Source of the DNA: Nyssa sinensis
Taxonomy: Eukaryota; Streptophyta; Magnoliopsida; Cornales; Nyssaceae
Assembly: GCA_008638375.1 (NCBI GenBank)
Contig: CM018036.1
Coordinates: 10,324,328-10,388,327, forward strand
Direction of reading: 5' to 3'
DNA length: 64,000 nt
Shown: positions 47,111 to 60,784 of the stretch, in pieces
Layout of the letters: every line of letters starts with the position of its first letter
Numbering within the stretch: the first letter of the stretch is position 1
Notes under the pieces: model-generated
Seen by the model: the letters and a program-made list of their open reading frames with translations, nothing else
Told to the model about the DNA's origin: nothing
Database searches by the model: none
Translations under genes and position numbers: made by a program

Positions 47111-48438
47111 GCAAAATATTTTTTGTTAGATACAAATATGTAATTCACATTCCATAATTTTGAAATCAGATATTACCAACATTGGTAGGCAATTGTTGTG
47201 AAGTTGGAGTTATGTTCCTTTGTTAGAAAAAGAAAAAAGAAAAAAGAAAAAAGAAAAAAAGAAGAAGAAATAAAACCAGAATTGAAGGGATTTCAGCATC
47301 CAAATTCAAGCATACAAGAAAATTCTCGCATGCCTACTTAATAAGAGGAAGAAATTTATCATACCACTGTATAACAAAAAGGAATTTAAAAAAAGGCACA
47401 CAACGGTACATTCCTATCAAATATACTAACACACAAATAAAATCCTAACATAAAAAAGAAAAAAGAAACTTCATAAACAAACAAAATCCCTCAATCCATC
47501 TTTAATCTCGTCCTTCAAGCAGGAAGCAAATGAAATTTCGGGTTGAACATGTAAAACATTTGGGCAATACAAGCTAAATCGTTTGATGACATGAACCAAA
47601 CTCTATACAAGATAAAATACTATTTTCTTCACACAGAATCAATGAAGCAGTCCGACAACTCTGTAATACAATTGTCCTTCACACTGTCTCTTACACCTTA
47701 CTAACTACTGCTGCCACCCTGAAACCTCAAGCTTTCCAACTACAAATTTTCATAGGACAAGCTTCTTTGCCCCTGAAATTATTCTACAACCTGATGATTC
47801 AAAATTGATGCAACATGAACCCAGGTTCTTGACTTTTCAAATCTATTACTGACTTTAGGTTTGTTGACTTTGTTCTAATCCTATTGTGACTCCTGAGACT
47901 AAACGATTTAAGGTAAGTTAAATTCCTTGCAACTCCATTTTTTGAGCCTAACTCTAGCCAGTGCTCTTATTATTGAGATTGAGCCAATGCTGTGATTAGC
48001 GTGCAAAGGATTATCTTCCATGTTGATGGATTACTTGAAGATGGATTGCATTCTCTTCCATGTTGTTTTGTTTACTGAATCAGATCTAGAATTCTTGAAT
48101 GAAAGAGGTAAAAAGAAAACCTATTTCATGTTTATTTCTCAATGAGAAGATCAGAAAGTGGTTTAGTTGAAGTCTTCCAACCATTTAGATCCATTTGACT
48201 TGGATGAGAAAGTGCAGTTTCTGAAAAGAAGCAATTGAACTGAACAAAGGAATAGCCATGACATTAACTCTACTGTACAGATGCACCCTCCAAATAAATT
48301 ATTTGACTTAGATATTGCATATTCCAAGCAGTTGAAAACACCATCAACTAGAAAACATTGGACCCATGGTTCAACTCCAAAATGCTACTGAGAAAAGAGC
48401 CAAAATCCACTGAAGTATTCAGTTCCTTCATAGTGACA

Positions 48439-48620
48439 ACATTTTTTTTTTTTAAAGTAAGATTTGATTGAGAACCCAAAAGGGCAAAAGCAAAACCAAT
48501 TTAACACCAAAGGAAACAGAGTAGAGTACCAAACAAACAGTGAAACAGAGCAAGGGTTAAACAATCCACAACAAACAAGTAAATCAAGCAAGGGCCAAAC
48601 AGAAAATATAATCAATTCAA
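48439..48620 (-). mobile_element. LINE 3' tail, reversed
   Basis: A T-run at 48439-48453 is followed by aaagtaagatttgattgaga. In reverse complement this gives the usual L1-type end (cttactttaaaa plus A tail). The minus frame encodes a Cys/Leu/Phe-rich stretch of the type seen downstream of plant LINE ORF2. Only the tail is left. Confidence 0.5.
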
Positions 48621-48896
48621 GATGAAAAACTATGTATATATATATATATATATTTATATATAAAACTATTGGACAGACTGAAAGAAGAATTTGGAAAAAA
48701 TAAATTGTTAAGCAGTAAAAGAATAATGCTTTGTTTAAAAATCAAAGCATGGAAAAAGGGACCTTCCTATATTCAGCTCTACAGCTTTTAATCAAAAAAA
48801 GAAAAAAAAAATTGTCTATTAATATTATGCTTGATACTACAACTTACAAGAGCAATATCAAGTGAGCAATGATGCAGCAACAGCGACAAGTTCAAA

Positions 48897-50088
48897 TTAT
48901 GCACCTTTAACTTCAGTTCTCAAGTTTTCAATCACATTTGCTATGGAACAAGAAATTCTCGCTTCCAAGGCCAAAGAATTAACAACTCCCACCACAGACC
49001 TCAGCTCTTCATGAAACTCTGGATGCAACACCAATGAAGAGAAATGCTCGTCCATCACCAAACCAAGACATTTCACAATGTCTACAAGGGTAGGAACCCA
49101 TTCACAAGCTTTCAGCGACAATGTAGATGATGCTTTAGGACAAGGACCAGCTTGAGGAAACCTCTCATATTTCTTCAACCACTTCCCTAAATACCGAATC
49201 AAACTCTTCATCTCCTGAACCATTCAACTTACATATACAAGATGACAGAATAACTTCATCAAGGTTCGAAGATGCAAGCAAATAATGCAAACACAGTTCC
49301 GAAACTGAAAACTCATCATAGTGCTACCATAAGCAAAACGGAGGCTTCCTTCGCCAAGCTCAATATCTTCCCAGAAAGGCCCGTATCTGTCGCCGTCTCG
49401 ATAGCACATAACGCTTGGCTCTCCCATTCCTTCCTCACAATTGCCATTACTACTGTAAGCATCTTTAGGGTGGTGAAAGGAAATACTTCAAAATGCAAAG
49501 TATATCAGATATTTGAAGATCCGACACATGCTTAAGACATAAACATACCAAATCCGACCTCCTCTTCTCAATCAAATTATAAACCAAGTTCGAAGAACAT
49601 GAATGTTCAACAAGCCCATTAACTATTAGGGCTTCCAACAACTCCCAAAGCTCCAAAACAATACACGCCTCAAGAACCAAACCCACGACCTCTCGACCCA
49701 TCACAAACCCTAGCTTTTCAATCAATTTATGAGTATAACCCTTATCCGACGGAATGACCCCAACTGAAATTCCAACTTTCGACCTATTTTGCTCCAAATA
49801 TGAATTCAACATCCCAAAAAACTCATCTTTATCGAATTTATTAGGGTTTTTGAGCTTCCGATTCAATTTTTTGAAGAATTTTTGCCCCAACTCGATTATT
49901 TCGGAATCAGTTCCCCAAATTTGCCAACCGTCCACGCGTTTGACGAGTGATGTGTCGTTTGAGCCTTCGTTTTGTGGCTTCAAGTTGAGCAATATTGGGT
50001 CAGGGTTGAAAATGATTGGGTAGTTTGACAGAGAAGTGACCGGTGAGGGATTGGCCGAAGCCTTTGTGATGACTTCGAGCAAAGACAT
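48897..50088 (-). pseudogene. Conserved plant protein of unknown function, with about four frameshifts
   Basis: A single-exon frame starts at ATG 50088 and stays open for 207 codons to TAA at 49465-49467. The coding signal then continues in other frames without a gap: VRKEWESQAL and LAKEASVLLMV (to about 49318), SELCLHYLLASSNLDEVIL (to about 49225), and SLIRYLGKWLKKYERFPQAG to the TAA at 48897-48899. The shifts near 49465, 49450, 49316 and 49222 are each explained by one extra base. The joined length is about 390 residues. The sequence reads like a conserved plant-specific nucleolar-type protein, but I cannot name it with confidence. It is either a recent pseudogene or a badly polished stretch of assembly. 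Confidence 0.65.
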
Positions 50089-51640
50089 TGAGAAAGTCGT
50101 AAAGCGAAGCTTGTAATGTGTTGAAGACGCTTAAAACGGTCTGAAAAGAAATTGCTGAAAAAGAGTCGAAAATTTTCTCTGAAACCAAACAAATCTTATC
50201 TCTTACGTAGATTCAAGTTTTTTGTTCAATATAAACAAACAGAAGCACGAATCCTTGAAAAGCGAGAAACTGGCGGCGACGGTGGCAATGTCAAGCAGCG
50301 AGCTGCGGTGTCGACGGAGAGCTTCTTCGAAGCCCTAAGGTGACAAGTATGGCGCCGAGCAAGAAAGAACAATTGTATTTCGCGTCGGAGCTGCGCAGCC
50401 AAACACCCGGTTAAATTTCGTTGCATTTTAGGTCTCAGGCCTCAACATGCGTTTGGACTTTGGCGACCGCAAACTAGGATTGGGCTACCCGTGGTGTGAG
50501 TTGGGCTTGCATGCAAGTCGGCCCTGTTAAATGGGTTTGGTTTTATAAATATGCGAATCCAAATACTCCAAATTTAGAGAAGTTATTATATGAATCTAAG
50601 TGCGATGGTTTTAATAATATAATAAATTTTTTAAAATATTAAAATTATAGTGATCGTCACACCAAGTGATGATTATCGAAAGTATTTTACAGAAACCAAA
50701 AACCAAGCTTGAGATTAAGTGAGGTTAACTAGAAACATTATGTTTTGTACTTGCATTTTGTTAATCAATCGAAAAAATGTTGCATTTTCACAAACATAAA
50801 TTCAAATTGCAAAAAATAAAAATAAAAAAATTGAGAATCTGAAACTGCAGCACAAGTGATGGCCCATAGTAAGACTTTGATTGTATGGTTGTACCAAAAG
50901 CAAAATGTAAATTTGAACATTTCCATCCATACCCCTGAGTTTTTTTGTTAAAACTAACTCATTAACCAGTTTGCTGAACCGCTCTGGACTGAACTAGTAT
51001 GGAGGCCCACTGATCATTGGGGCTAGAACAGGGAATAAATGAGGGTTCTGAACTTAGTCATCGCTTTTCATAGACTACCCATCTTATAATAAAGAAACAT
51101 AGTTCAACATAATAACTAGTCCCAAGACGAGTTCAATTATTCTCTTTATTTACTATCACTATCTTTTTCTAATTTAGTTATAAGAGCGATTACTATCGAA
51201 ACTTTCTAATAGCTCTATGTGTTCGTGACAAGAAATTGAGGAAAGACAAGCTATCAATCAAATAATATCAATAAATAACAATAAATTAATAATTAAACAA
51301 TAAAATCATTATTTTACTATGACCAACAATCTTCACTTTTATATAATTTATATAAGTAATAGATTTACATAGAATTTGTGTACAAAATAACGTGATTCAT
51401 TTAATTCTCGCCATGTTTTACATACATACATACATGCATACATATATATATATATATATTAAAAATATCATTGTTATTCTCCTTCTAATCTTCTATATGA
51501 AAATATTATTTAAAATTATCAGTTCGTTTATGATTTTCTGACCGGTATATCATGAGATCCTTTTGCTCAAAGCAAAGACGAAGAGAGGAGAGAAGAGTCT
51601 TTGCCTATTTTAAAAGGGAAGGGAATAAATAAAAATCCAC
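50089..51640. other. Intergenic, 5' flank of two diverging genes
   Basis: The part 50230-50420 is GC-rich for this window and may be the promoter/5' UTR of the minus-strand ORF. The rest is AT-rich, with (CATA)n and (TA)n near 51421-51460. No other gene is visible. Confidence 0.4.
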
Positions 51641-51728
51641 TTTTGAGTGGCACGTTGGAATGCAGTGCATGGTCACTGGTTTTATACCCTTTCAATCCCA
51701 AAAACTAGTAATATATATAACATATATC

Positions 51729-51739
51729 AAACCAGCCCA
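51729..51739 (+). promoter_or_regulatory. Hypoxia-responsive-element-like motif upstream of the cysteine oxidase gene
   Basis: AAACCAGCCCA matches nine of eleven positions of the HRPE consensus AAACCA(G/C)(G/C)(G/C)GC bound by group VII ERF factors. It lies about 260 bp before the ATG, in the likely promoter/leader. ERF-VII proteins are the substrates of plant cysteine oxidases, so a feedback site would make sense. One short partial match is weak evidence. Confidence 0.35.
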
Positions 51740-51847
51740 TGTCCCACACTCCAGCCCGTCATCACATCTAACATTCCAATCTTCCCTTTTGGTTGCTTCT
51801 GCTTTTCTGTGTCTCTCTCTTGCAGCAACAAAGTAAAAGAAAAGTAC

Positions 51848-51881
<34 letters not shown>

Positions 51882-51987
51882 ACGTCTTTAAGTCTTTTCA
51901 ATATCAAACTTGAATAGCTGCTTACTGGGTCGAAGGCCAGTGGATCAGAAAACGCAGAAAATCCGTGGATTATCAAAGGAGAAGAAG

Positions 51988-52384
51988 ATGAACAACAAAT
52001 CTTATAAGAAGAGGACAAATACAAAAAAACAAATGAGCAACACTGTTCAGAAGCTGTTTGAAACTTGCAAGGAAGTGTTTGCAACAGGTGAGACCGGCTG
52101 CGTTCCACCTCCGGCTGATATTGAACGTCTCCGGTTGGTTCTCGGTACGCACTTTTAGCCTTTTGCATGTTTCTTATACATAACATATATATATATATAT
52201 ATATATATTTCATTATGTTTTCATATTGCTTTTAGGTGAAGCTGTTTGAAGTTAATTTTGATGTTTTGTCTGATAGATCTGTGAAAATTAAGCTTTATTT
52301 AATGGTTGAATTTGTTTCCGATCTGTGATGTAGTTCAGTGGTAGTCAAAAGGCTAGGATTTGAAATCTTGGTTTCTGCATCTGG

Positions 52385-52433
<49 letters not shown>

Positions 52434-53104
52434 GACTCCAAACTGTATTTTACAAGTGTAAAGTGTTGAGTCAAAATTGAACTATTGTATTGAAGAGTTC
52501 TAATTAGAAGAATTATAATAGAAATAAAATTACAGAATAGTTTAAATTCATGTATATAAAATAAACAATTAAATTAACATGCATAAATGATAGAAAAATA
52601 AGTTTGGAATGAGCTGGCCTTGTGAGGCGTGTAATCACTGCCCTAAAGTTGTTGTGCCTCCCTACGTGAAGGTTCCAATGGTCACAGACAGCTCCAAGAT
52701 ACAACCCAAGTTTTGCTCACAGTTAATCTCCTCAGGGTTCACGTACACTGGGAGAATGATGAACCATCTAAAATCAAATTTGCCCACACTAGAATAATAT
52801 AAAAATACAGAAAGGTTGGATAGAAAAGATTGGATGGAAGAAAATAAGAATTGTTGCTGTGTGTTTTGGAAGAATACATAAGCCTCTATTTATAGGCATT
52901 ATGTGTATCTTTCACAAATAAAATATCCCAAAAAATCTCCACACATGGTAAAAAATCAGCAACAAAGAATATCATAAAATCAGCAACAAAAATAAAAAAT
53001 CAGGAAGAAGTCAAAATTAATTTTGAAAGTTTCAAAGATATCAAAAAATATAACAATCCCCCACAAGTTTCAAAATTTATAAAACTCATAAAACATATAT
53101 TATT

Positions 53105-53138
<34 letters not shown>

Positions 53139-56100
53139 AAAGTTTGGGCAACTATTATACTGTGTAATAGGTATAGGTGTCTTTCGGACTTGAACCTCAC
53201 TTAGTGTTGACAGTCTCTTTCTGAAGGATCATAGTGAACTAAGTCTTGAACTAGACCCTTTGAATCAGAGTTCAACAAGTCACACACACAGTACTGATAT
53301 TAGACATGGTTCGCGGGTTAGTGCTATTAAAGGCTATGCACTTGATCTTGATTTTCATGAGAGTTTCTAGAGAATAGCTCGGTTCTCATAGTCGCGGCCT
53401 CACGATAGCTCACACTTAGGTGAGTCCTCCAAGGGTACATGTGACCTGTACCTCGCAAGAATGTTCATGCCTTGGGCTCATTCAGGGTAAACCCTTCCTA
53501 AATGTCACATAACATTGCACATTGCCATAGGGATGAGCAGGAGCATTTTATTAAGCGGCTCCTTATATAAAGTGCTAGATATATAAGTCACGCAATATGA
53601 ATTGTTACTACCCACTTGAACCTCCTTCATGGGATCCCCAATCACAGAGGTTGGGTTACTTTCCTAGGTGACTTCCTTGTGAGCTTAAGGCCCATCCCCC
53701 TCGACAAAACTAGGACTACACTCCTAGTTAGACCCCTCGGGTCAATTATTGATCAACAAATATTTATTTTGTTTAATTTATCGGGACAATAATTATATCG
53801 ATCCATCAAGTAAATATGATCCCTTTCTCATAAGGGCTCATCATGTAAATATGTCAAGTTATTTTAATCGAGGCAATATGGACCTATTTAAATGAAATTA
53901 GTCCATAATTTTTCTTTACAATTGATTGAAGGACTTATCATATAACTATAGTCCAATAGGCTACATAAAATATTTTGGAATCATCAAATAAATTTCGTCC
54001 AACATCCAGCTAGCAAAACCATTCAAACTAGCAGCCAATAGCCTTACAACTAGAAATCACATCCTCATGTGACCAGTAACCTGCTACTAGGAACTATATG
54101 CTTAATAGTGGTTAGTATTCTTAATAATACGAAGAACCACTCATGTGGCCATTAGTCCTGCATTTACTAGGAACCACTATTATAAATTATTTGAGAATAT
54201 TTTAATAGATATTTTCCCACACTATTTAATGATTCATATCTTAATTTTATTGTGGTCAATAGTTTCTTAACAATAAGGAACCACAAATATAAGTTGTAGC
54301 CAATAGTCTATTAGCTACTAGGAACTACTTTAATTTAGTATAAATATGGCTAGTAATCTTCAATTTATTAGGAACCACTATTTTAAAAATTTTTAATACA
54401 CTTTCACTCCCTCATAAAAATTATGTATAGATTTTCTTTTTGTAGTTTCCCAAAACATGTATTACTCAAAAATAATAATCACATCAATTATTTTCCTCCA
54501 AATATTTATTCAAAATCATATATTACTTTCAAGTATTTAAATATTTCTCAAGCTATTATTTTAAGATCACATAATATTTAATTTACTTATACATTTTACA
54601 TTCTTGTTCTTTAGCCACAAGTATTTTAAGTTTCTCTACATAAATTTTAATGTCTGTGTATGTTATTTAATTCTATGTTGAACAAAAGAAACTCTACCAA
54701 ATGATTTTAAATTTATGCCTCTCTTATCAAAATATTCACATGGTGAATTTTTAAATTGACAAGTTAAGCTTGAAAAGATAAAGATAATACTCTGGTTGCA
54801 TACACAGTATTAGACAAGTAAATTATCCCTACCGTCATTATTATTATTTTTAAATATATAATATTTTAAATAGATATGGCGTTGGGATTGCACCATATGA
54901 GTCGTTCATACCTAGTTTATATATGATTATTACTTGTAGAGGAGTGACTAAGAGTATAACTATGAAAGTATGAACTAAAAATAATTTCACATCTTTTGTC
55001 CTAATTTTCAAACTAATCACGGTGATCATGCTTATATTACACAACATAGATTCTCACCCATTCAATTTTCTTTATATGATTTTTGTTCTTAATAAAACTC
55101 AAAAAACAGGGAAGTGCTGAATCATAAAAATTTTGTAACCCTTGTTATGATCTACCCTCATAGAACTTATCTCATATTCAACCATTAAGCTCAACATGCA
55201 AGTTCCTATATGTTTAATAATGTTCGTGTATTGATAGATATTTATTGAGGAACACAAAGTGTCTAACTGAACTAATAACTTAAAAAGCTTAAATCTAATT
55301 AGTTAATAACAGTAAAATAAATTTCACTTTCCCAAATCTCATTAATTAAGAATATCTCAACAACTCCTACAAAAGAGAAAATTATGTATTTAACTTGTAA
55401 ATAATAACAACTTAATCCCACTAATTTAATATTTTATTAGGATTTGTTACTATTTTTTGAAGCTATTTTGTAGCGGAATAAACAACAGTCACTAGAGTTG
55501 GCTTATATTTAACATTCATAATTATGTCCCGCTAGTTCTTAATTGCAGTTTGACCTTTTTTTTTTTTATAAAAAACAATTTTTCTGCATCCTTGAATCCA
55601 CAGTGAAGCGGTTAACATTTGAAGAGTTTTTTAACCATCCTTTTCTTTCTCAGAGGCAACCGGATGAATCGTTGAGGCACTTGAAGTGAAAATATTTAGA
55701 ATTTTCATGATATTGATACACAATACGAGTCATTCCTTATAAAAATTATGAGATTCACCGGGAAAATTATGTATGTAATTCACCGAGTGTTCTCCTAATT
55801 ATTAGGAATTTTATAAAATAGATACATATTATAATATTTTGGTATCCCACCTCTTATCAAAACTATTATCATTTTTTATATTATATTATATTGTTTTAAA
55901 TTTTATCTTATATAGCAAAATTAAGTTATTAGATATAATGTGATAAATTTGAATGATTAACAGAAAGATATATCAAATCTATGCATCAAATATAATTATA
56001 CATGCATGCATATAATTATACATTTCATTTAAATAACGTGGGGCTGCCAATTTCATTTTTTTAATGCTTTGCACAAAATACTCTCACTTCTTATAATCGT

Positions 56101-58050
56101 GAAGCATCGTTTCTTTTATATATATATATATATATATATAAATAAAATTGAAAATCAAATAATAATAATGTTTATATTATTATTATTTTATTATTATTTT
56201 TTTAATAGTAAACAAATAAATGTGAGTGAATCGCTAAGAAAAGAACGCTAACCAGTAAGTTTTGATGAAACGTATTAACATATAATTAGTATAATTCTGG
56301 AAGTAGATTCCTAGTTATTAAATTCTCTTTCAAACTCTGGGTTTTCTTGAAATATACATATTGATCCAACACCCATACATCATGAATAGGGTACTGATTA
56401 ACTCACAAATGGAAAACAACGACTTTCCTTAGCAATTAATTTACTATGATTGCAATTTTATTTTATTTATTTTATTTTTTATTTATATATATATATATGT
56501 AACGATTTATATATGTATCTATATATATTGTTGTATTTGATAAACTGTTACAACACTATTAATACTATTAATTACTTCAGTCTTACACTGTTGTATTTGA
56601 CAACAGTGTACTGAACCAAATAGATTTTATTTTAAACCTATGTTCCATAATGTACAACAATTAAATGTCAAATCAAAGACTACTAAATGTGATGAAACAA
56701 TGAACGTGGCTATCACTAGGTCAACCGCTCACCAGCATATATCCAATTAGTTATGATGGGAAGAAACCATGACCCAAGTTCTGCTATCACTTTATGAAAG
56801 TGCAGCTAAAGAACTAATACACAAGGGCCATAGACCAAATTCCAGAAACAGTTCTTAGGATAACTCTGGCATATGTGCACGATTTATCTATATATATATA
56901 TATATATGTAAGGTTTATATGTATGTAAATAATATATGCACAATTCTACTAGCAGATATTTTGTAAACATGAGTTAGTGTTTTAATTAATCTGTAATTCT
57001 TTTATATGACTAAACATGAATTAGTGTTTTAATTCATTTATAATTCATTTATATAACTCGCAACAGCTTTAGATTGTTGAGTCAAAATTGAACTATTGTA
57101 TTGAAGAGTTCTAATTAGAAGAATTATAATAGAAATAAAATTACAGAATAGTTTAAATTCATGCATATAAAATAAACAATTAAATTAACATGCGTAAATG
57201 ACAGAAAAATAAGTTTGGAATGAGATGGCTTGTGAGGCGTGTAATCACTGCCCTAAAGTTGTTGTGCCTCCCTACGTGAAGGTTCCAATGGTCACAGACA
57301 GCTCCAAGATACAACCCAGGTTTTGCTCACAGCTAATCTCCTCAGGGTTCACGTACACTGGGAGAATGATGAACCGTCTAGAATCAAAGTTGCCCACACT
57401 AGAATAATATAAAAATACAGAAAGGTTGGATAGAAAAGATTGGATGGAAGAAAATAAGAACTGTTGCTGTGTGTTTTGGAAGAATACATAAGCCTCTATT
57501 TATAGTCATTATGTGTATCTTTCACAAACAAAATATCCCAAAAAATCTCCACACATGGTAAAAAATCAGCAACAAAGAATATCATAAAATCAGCAACAAA
57601 AATAAAAAATCAGGAAGAAGTCAAAACTAATTTTGAAACTTTCAAAGATATCAAAAAATATAACAAAGGTCATAGCAAGAAATTGAATGTGTTTTAGATG
57701 TGGAATGTGTTCCCTATTATAGAAATTGATAGGTTGACATGCAGTGAAGCATAAGAATCTATAAAAGTTATAAGATCTTCAAATGAGTGGAAAAGCAATG
57801 GCAAGGGGTAATTTTTTAACAGGTTCCAAATCTTTCAAAAGTCCTTTTTGGACACGTCATGGACTAGCAGGAGATTCCCTCCTAGGCTTCCAAGTTTCTC
57901 TCTAAATCAGTTTTACTCACTACGGTAATGCCCCCGTGCACACACACACACACACACATACCTGCACCTCTTTTTTGCCAGCTACATACGCGCACGCGCG
58001 CACACACATACCTGCACCTCTTTTTTGCCAGCTACATACGCGCGCGCGCG

Positions 58051-58083
<33 letters not shown>

Positions 58084-58320
58084 CCTGGTATATATTTTGT
58101 ATCAATGACAGTTTTTCAAATGACTAAACTGAGGAATACTATTACATTCATGCATAGAAGCATTAGAATATTATCCTCATAGAACAGTAATTATCTGACA
58201 GTAGGCTTGATCTTAGATTAACTGATTACCTACCTTTTTTTCTTTTTCCCTCACCTATTATTTTCATTATTTTTCTTCAAAGATCAGTGAATTGCGTTTT
58301 TCTTCTCTTGTCCTTGGCTA

Positions 58321-58352
<32 letters not shown>

Positions 58353-60746
58353 CTATATGCTAATACGAGGATATTGCAGATAGGAGTTTTGGTTTCTACT
58401 TTAGAACTGACACAGAAAAAGCTTGTTTATATTGTGTTGCTTACACACACACACACATATATTTGATCTGCAAAGAAATATAATTTATTCATGTAAATTT
58501 GAATGTAAAAGGGATACAACACAACTACATCAAACAGGGGTAAGTGCAAACAAGCATATGCCAGCACAAAACCGAAAAAAGATTAATACAACAAGTAAGA
58601 AAGGATAATTGGCAAGGAACCAATTTTTCAGTACAAACAGAAAGAAAATAACACAGATAAGTACACTGCCAATCTCCAGCTCAATCAACAAAATGAAGCA
58701 AAAATATATCACCTCAATAATCAGCAACAGCTCAAAAGTATCTCATAGATTCTTGCAGGAAACTTGCTTCATGATGTTCTGCTACTTGGATAAATCACCA
58801 AAAACCATACTGGTTAAAAAGCAGCAATCGAGCTTGGAGGCAAAACATCCACAACTCCAAACAAAAACTCTCCACATAGGAAAAACGAGCATAATTTCTT
58901 CCCTTCAACTGATTGGAAGCAACACCCCAAATAGATCCTGAAATCTAGTTTTAACAAAACTCCCCTCTTCGATTGCAGCCAGTACACTCTGCAAATTGTA
59001 TACAAAATCTTGAACAACAAAGAGATTCAGATTAAGATTCAATTTAGTCCAGTAGGCCATCCTAACTTCAATCAACTCTACAATCTCCTCCCAAATCAGT
59101 TTCCTGTTTTCAAAAATAAGCTTATTTCTACAATTCCAGATTGATGACAGAATTGCCAAAGGGATTGCTCTTCAGATCATTAACTTCTTCTGCTTAAATT
59201 TCCACCCAAGCGACCATAACAGGAGCTGTAAGACTATATATGGAGTTGTAAAGTTTTGTAACTGTAGAATGTGAGCCAGTGTATCAGAATTTAGGATATA
59301 AGATAAGAATCAATCTCAAACTTTTGATATATATAATGGATCTTAATAGAAAGAAAAAGTATACCTCTCCAATTTTTTTTTTCTTTCTAATACATGATTG
59401 AGCTTTAAAACTAGGTCATTTATACTTTAGGCTATGCCTTCATACACAAAGTCAAGCTTTCTTGATCACATCTGAGGGATTTGCAGCTTCTTTACAGTGC
59501 AAACTGTGCTTCTTGAATCATTTTCTATAAAGTGTTTTACAAAGAAATTAGGTGATTGAAATAACATGCATGTTGAGACGTATGAATTGTAGAAGCTGTC
59601 ATTGTTGGAAAAAATGGATTTTGAGCATTTAAATTAGTCATCTTTGAGCTAAAATTAAAGTAGGTCCCACAAATTAATTTTAGTGGGTCCACATGGGAAT
59701 GTGTTCTCCTCCATGAGGAGATGAAGATTATATATTAGGTTGCTCAAAAGCATTAAGGAGTGAATGAGAAATTGCTTCCAAACATCATCACTTGAAAATG
59801 GTAAATGGTAACAAAAGCTTGAAACTTGTGCAAAAAACTTGTGTCCCATATAGGACAAAAAGCTTGTGTCCCACATGGGATGGGTACAAGGCATTTTATT
59901 AGTATATATACACTTATCTTGGAGTGAGGTTTGAGCCCCAAGGGGCACCCTAGTTTTGTGGAAGGGAAAGGACCTAGCACATGCTTGGTTCATCACACAC
60001 GCGGGCGCCGCCGCCCCGCACCGAACCGGGGGGACTCGGGTTCTGGGCATGGGCCTGGGCCTGGGCCTGGGCTTGGGCTTGCTGTGTATATATCTTTTTA
60101 GAGAAAATTTAGTTAAAATTTTCTAAACCAGAAATGCAATCATTTTAAACTTGCGTTTAAGTTACCATTCAGATTCCGAAACGCTGTCGTTTTGCGTCGT
60201 GCATTGGGAGTCCAAAACGCAGTCGTTTTGCGACATGCGTATGGTTACCGTTGGGAGTCCTAAACGCCGCTATTTTGCGATGGCATTGGTTTGACTGAAC
60301 AGTCGTCCTTTTTCATGGTTGCGCCTGTGTCTGTTCGCCATGAACAGACACAACTAAACCTTCATGACTGTACCAAACAATCATGAAAAGGCCTATAAAT
60401 ATCATACATTCATGCACTTATTTTTTATAAGTTTTTTGCATTCATTCAGTGTAGTGTTCGTATTTGAGAGAAAGTCAAACATTGTTGATTCGACAGACTC
60501 ACAGTTTAAAGTGCTGCTTCTGTGAGATTCAAATCATTGTATCCTAGGAGGCAATCGTCCAAAATCGTGAGCACCATAGCGAGGGCGAAAATTGTCTTAA
60601 GGACATCGTGACAATCATTAGCCTTGATCTAAATCAGATTTCTGTTCTTCTTTTATTTCGTAAGATCTTATTTTCTGTTCTGTCAATTTTGATTTTATTT
60701 TTTCTATTACTGCTTTATCAAAACAGTACACTTTTTCAATCGTAAA

Positions 60747-60784
<38 letters not shown>

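Larger units (their letters stand above)
52464..57665 (-). mobile_element. Non-autonomous LTR retrotransposon in cysteine oxidase intron 1
   Basis: Two direct repeats, 52464-53055 (592 bp) and 57075-57665 (591 bp), start tgttgagtc and end tataaca (TG...CA). By eye they differ by about 14 substitutions and one indel. The element reads on the minus strand: a polypurine tract, cttgtgggggat in reverse, lies directly before the LTR at 53055. No standard tRNA-complementary primer site follows the other LTR. The 4-kb interior has no gag, protease, integrase or reverse transcriptase frame. It holds a repeat field (54.0-54.4 kb) and a captured exon (55.6 kb). The flanks taaag and aaggt are not an exact target duplication. 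Confidence 0.88.

Noticed and set aside
52609..52797. Short ORF kept in both LTRs (also 57225-57407)
   Set aside because: Conservation follows from the LTRs being recent duplicates. No protein family is recognised.
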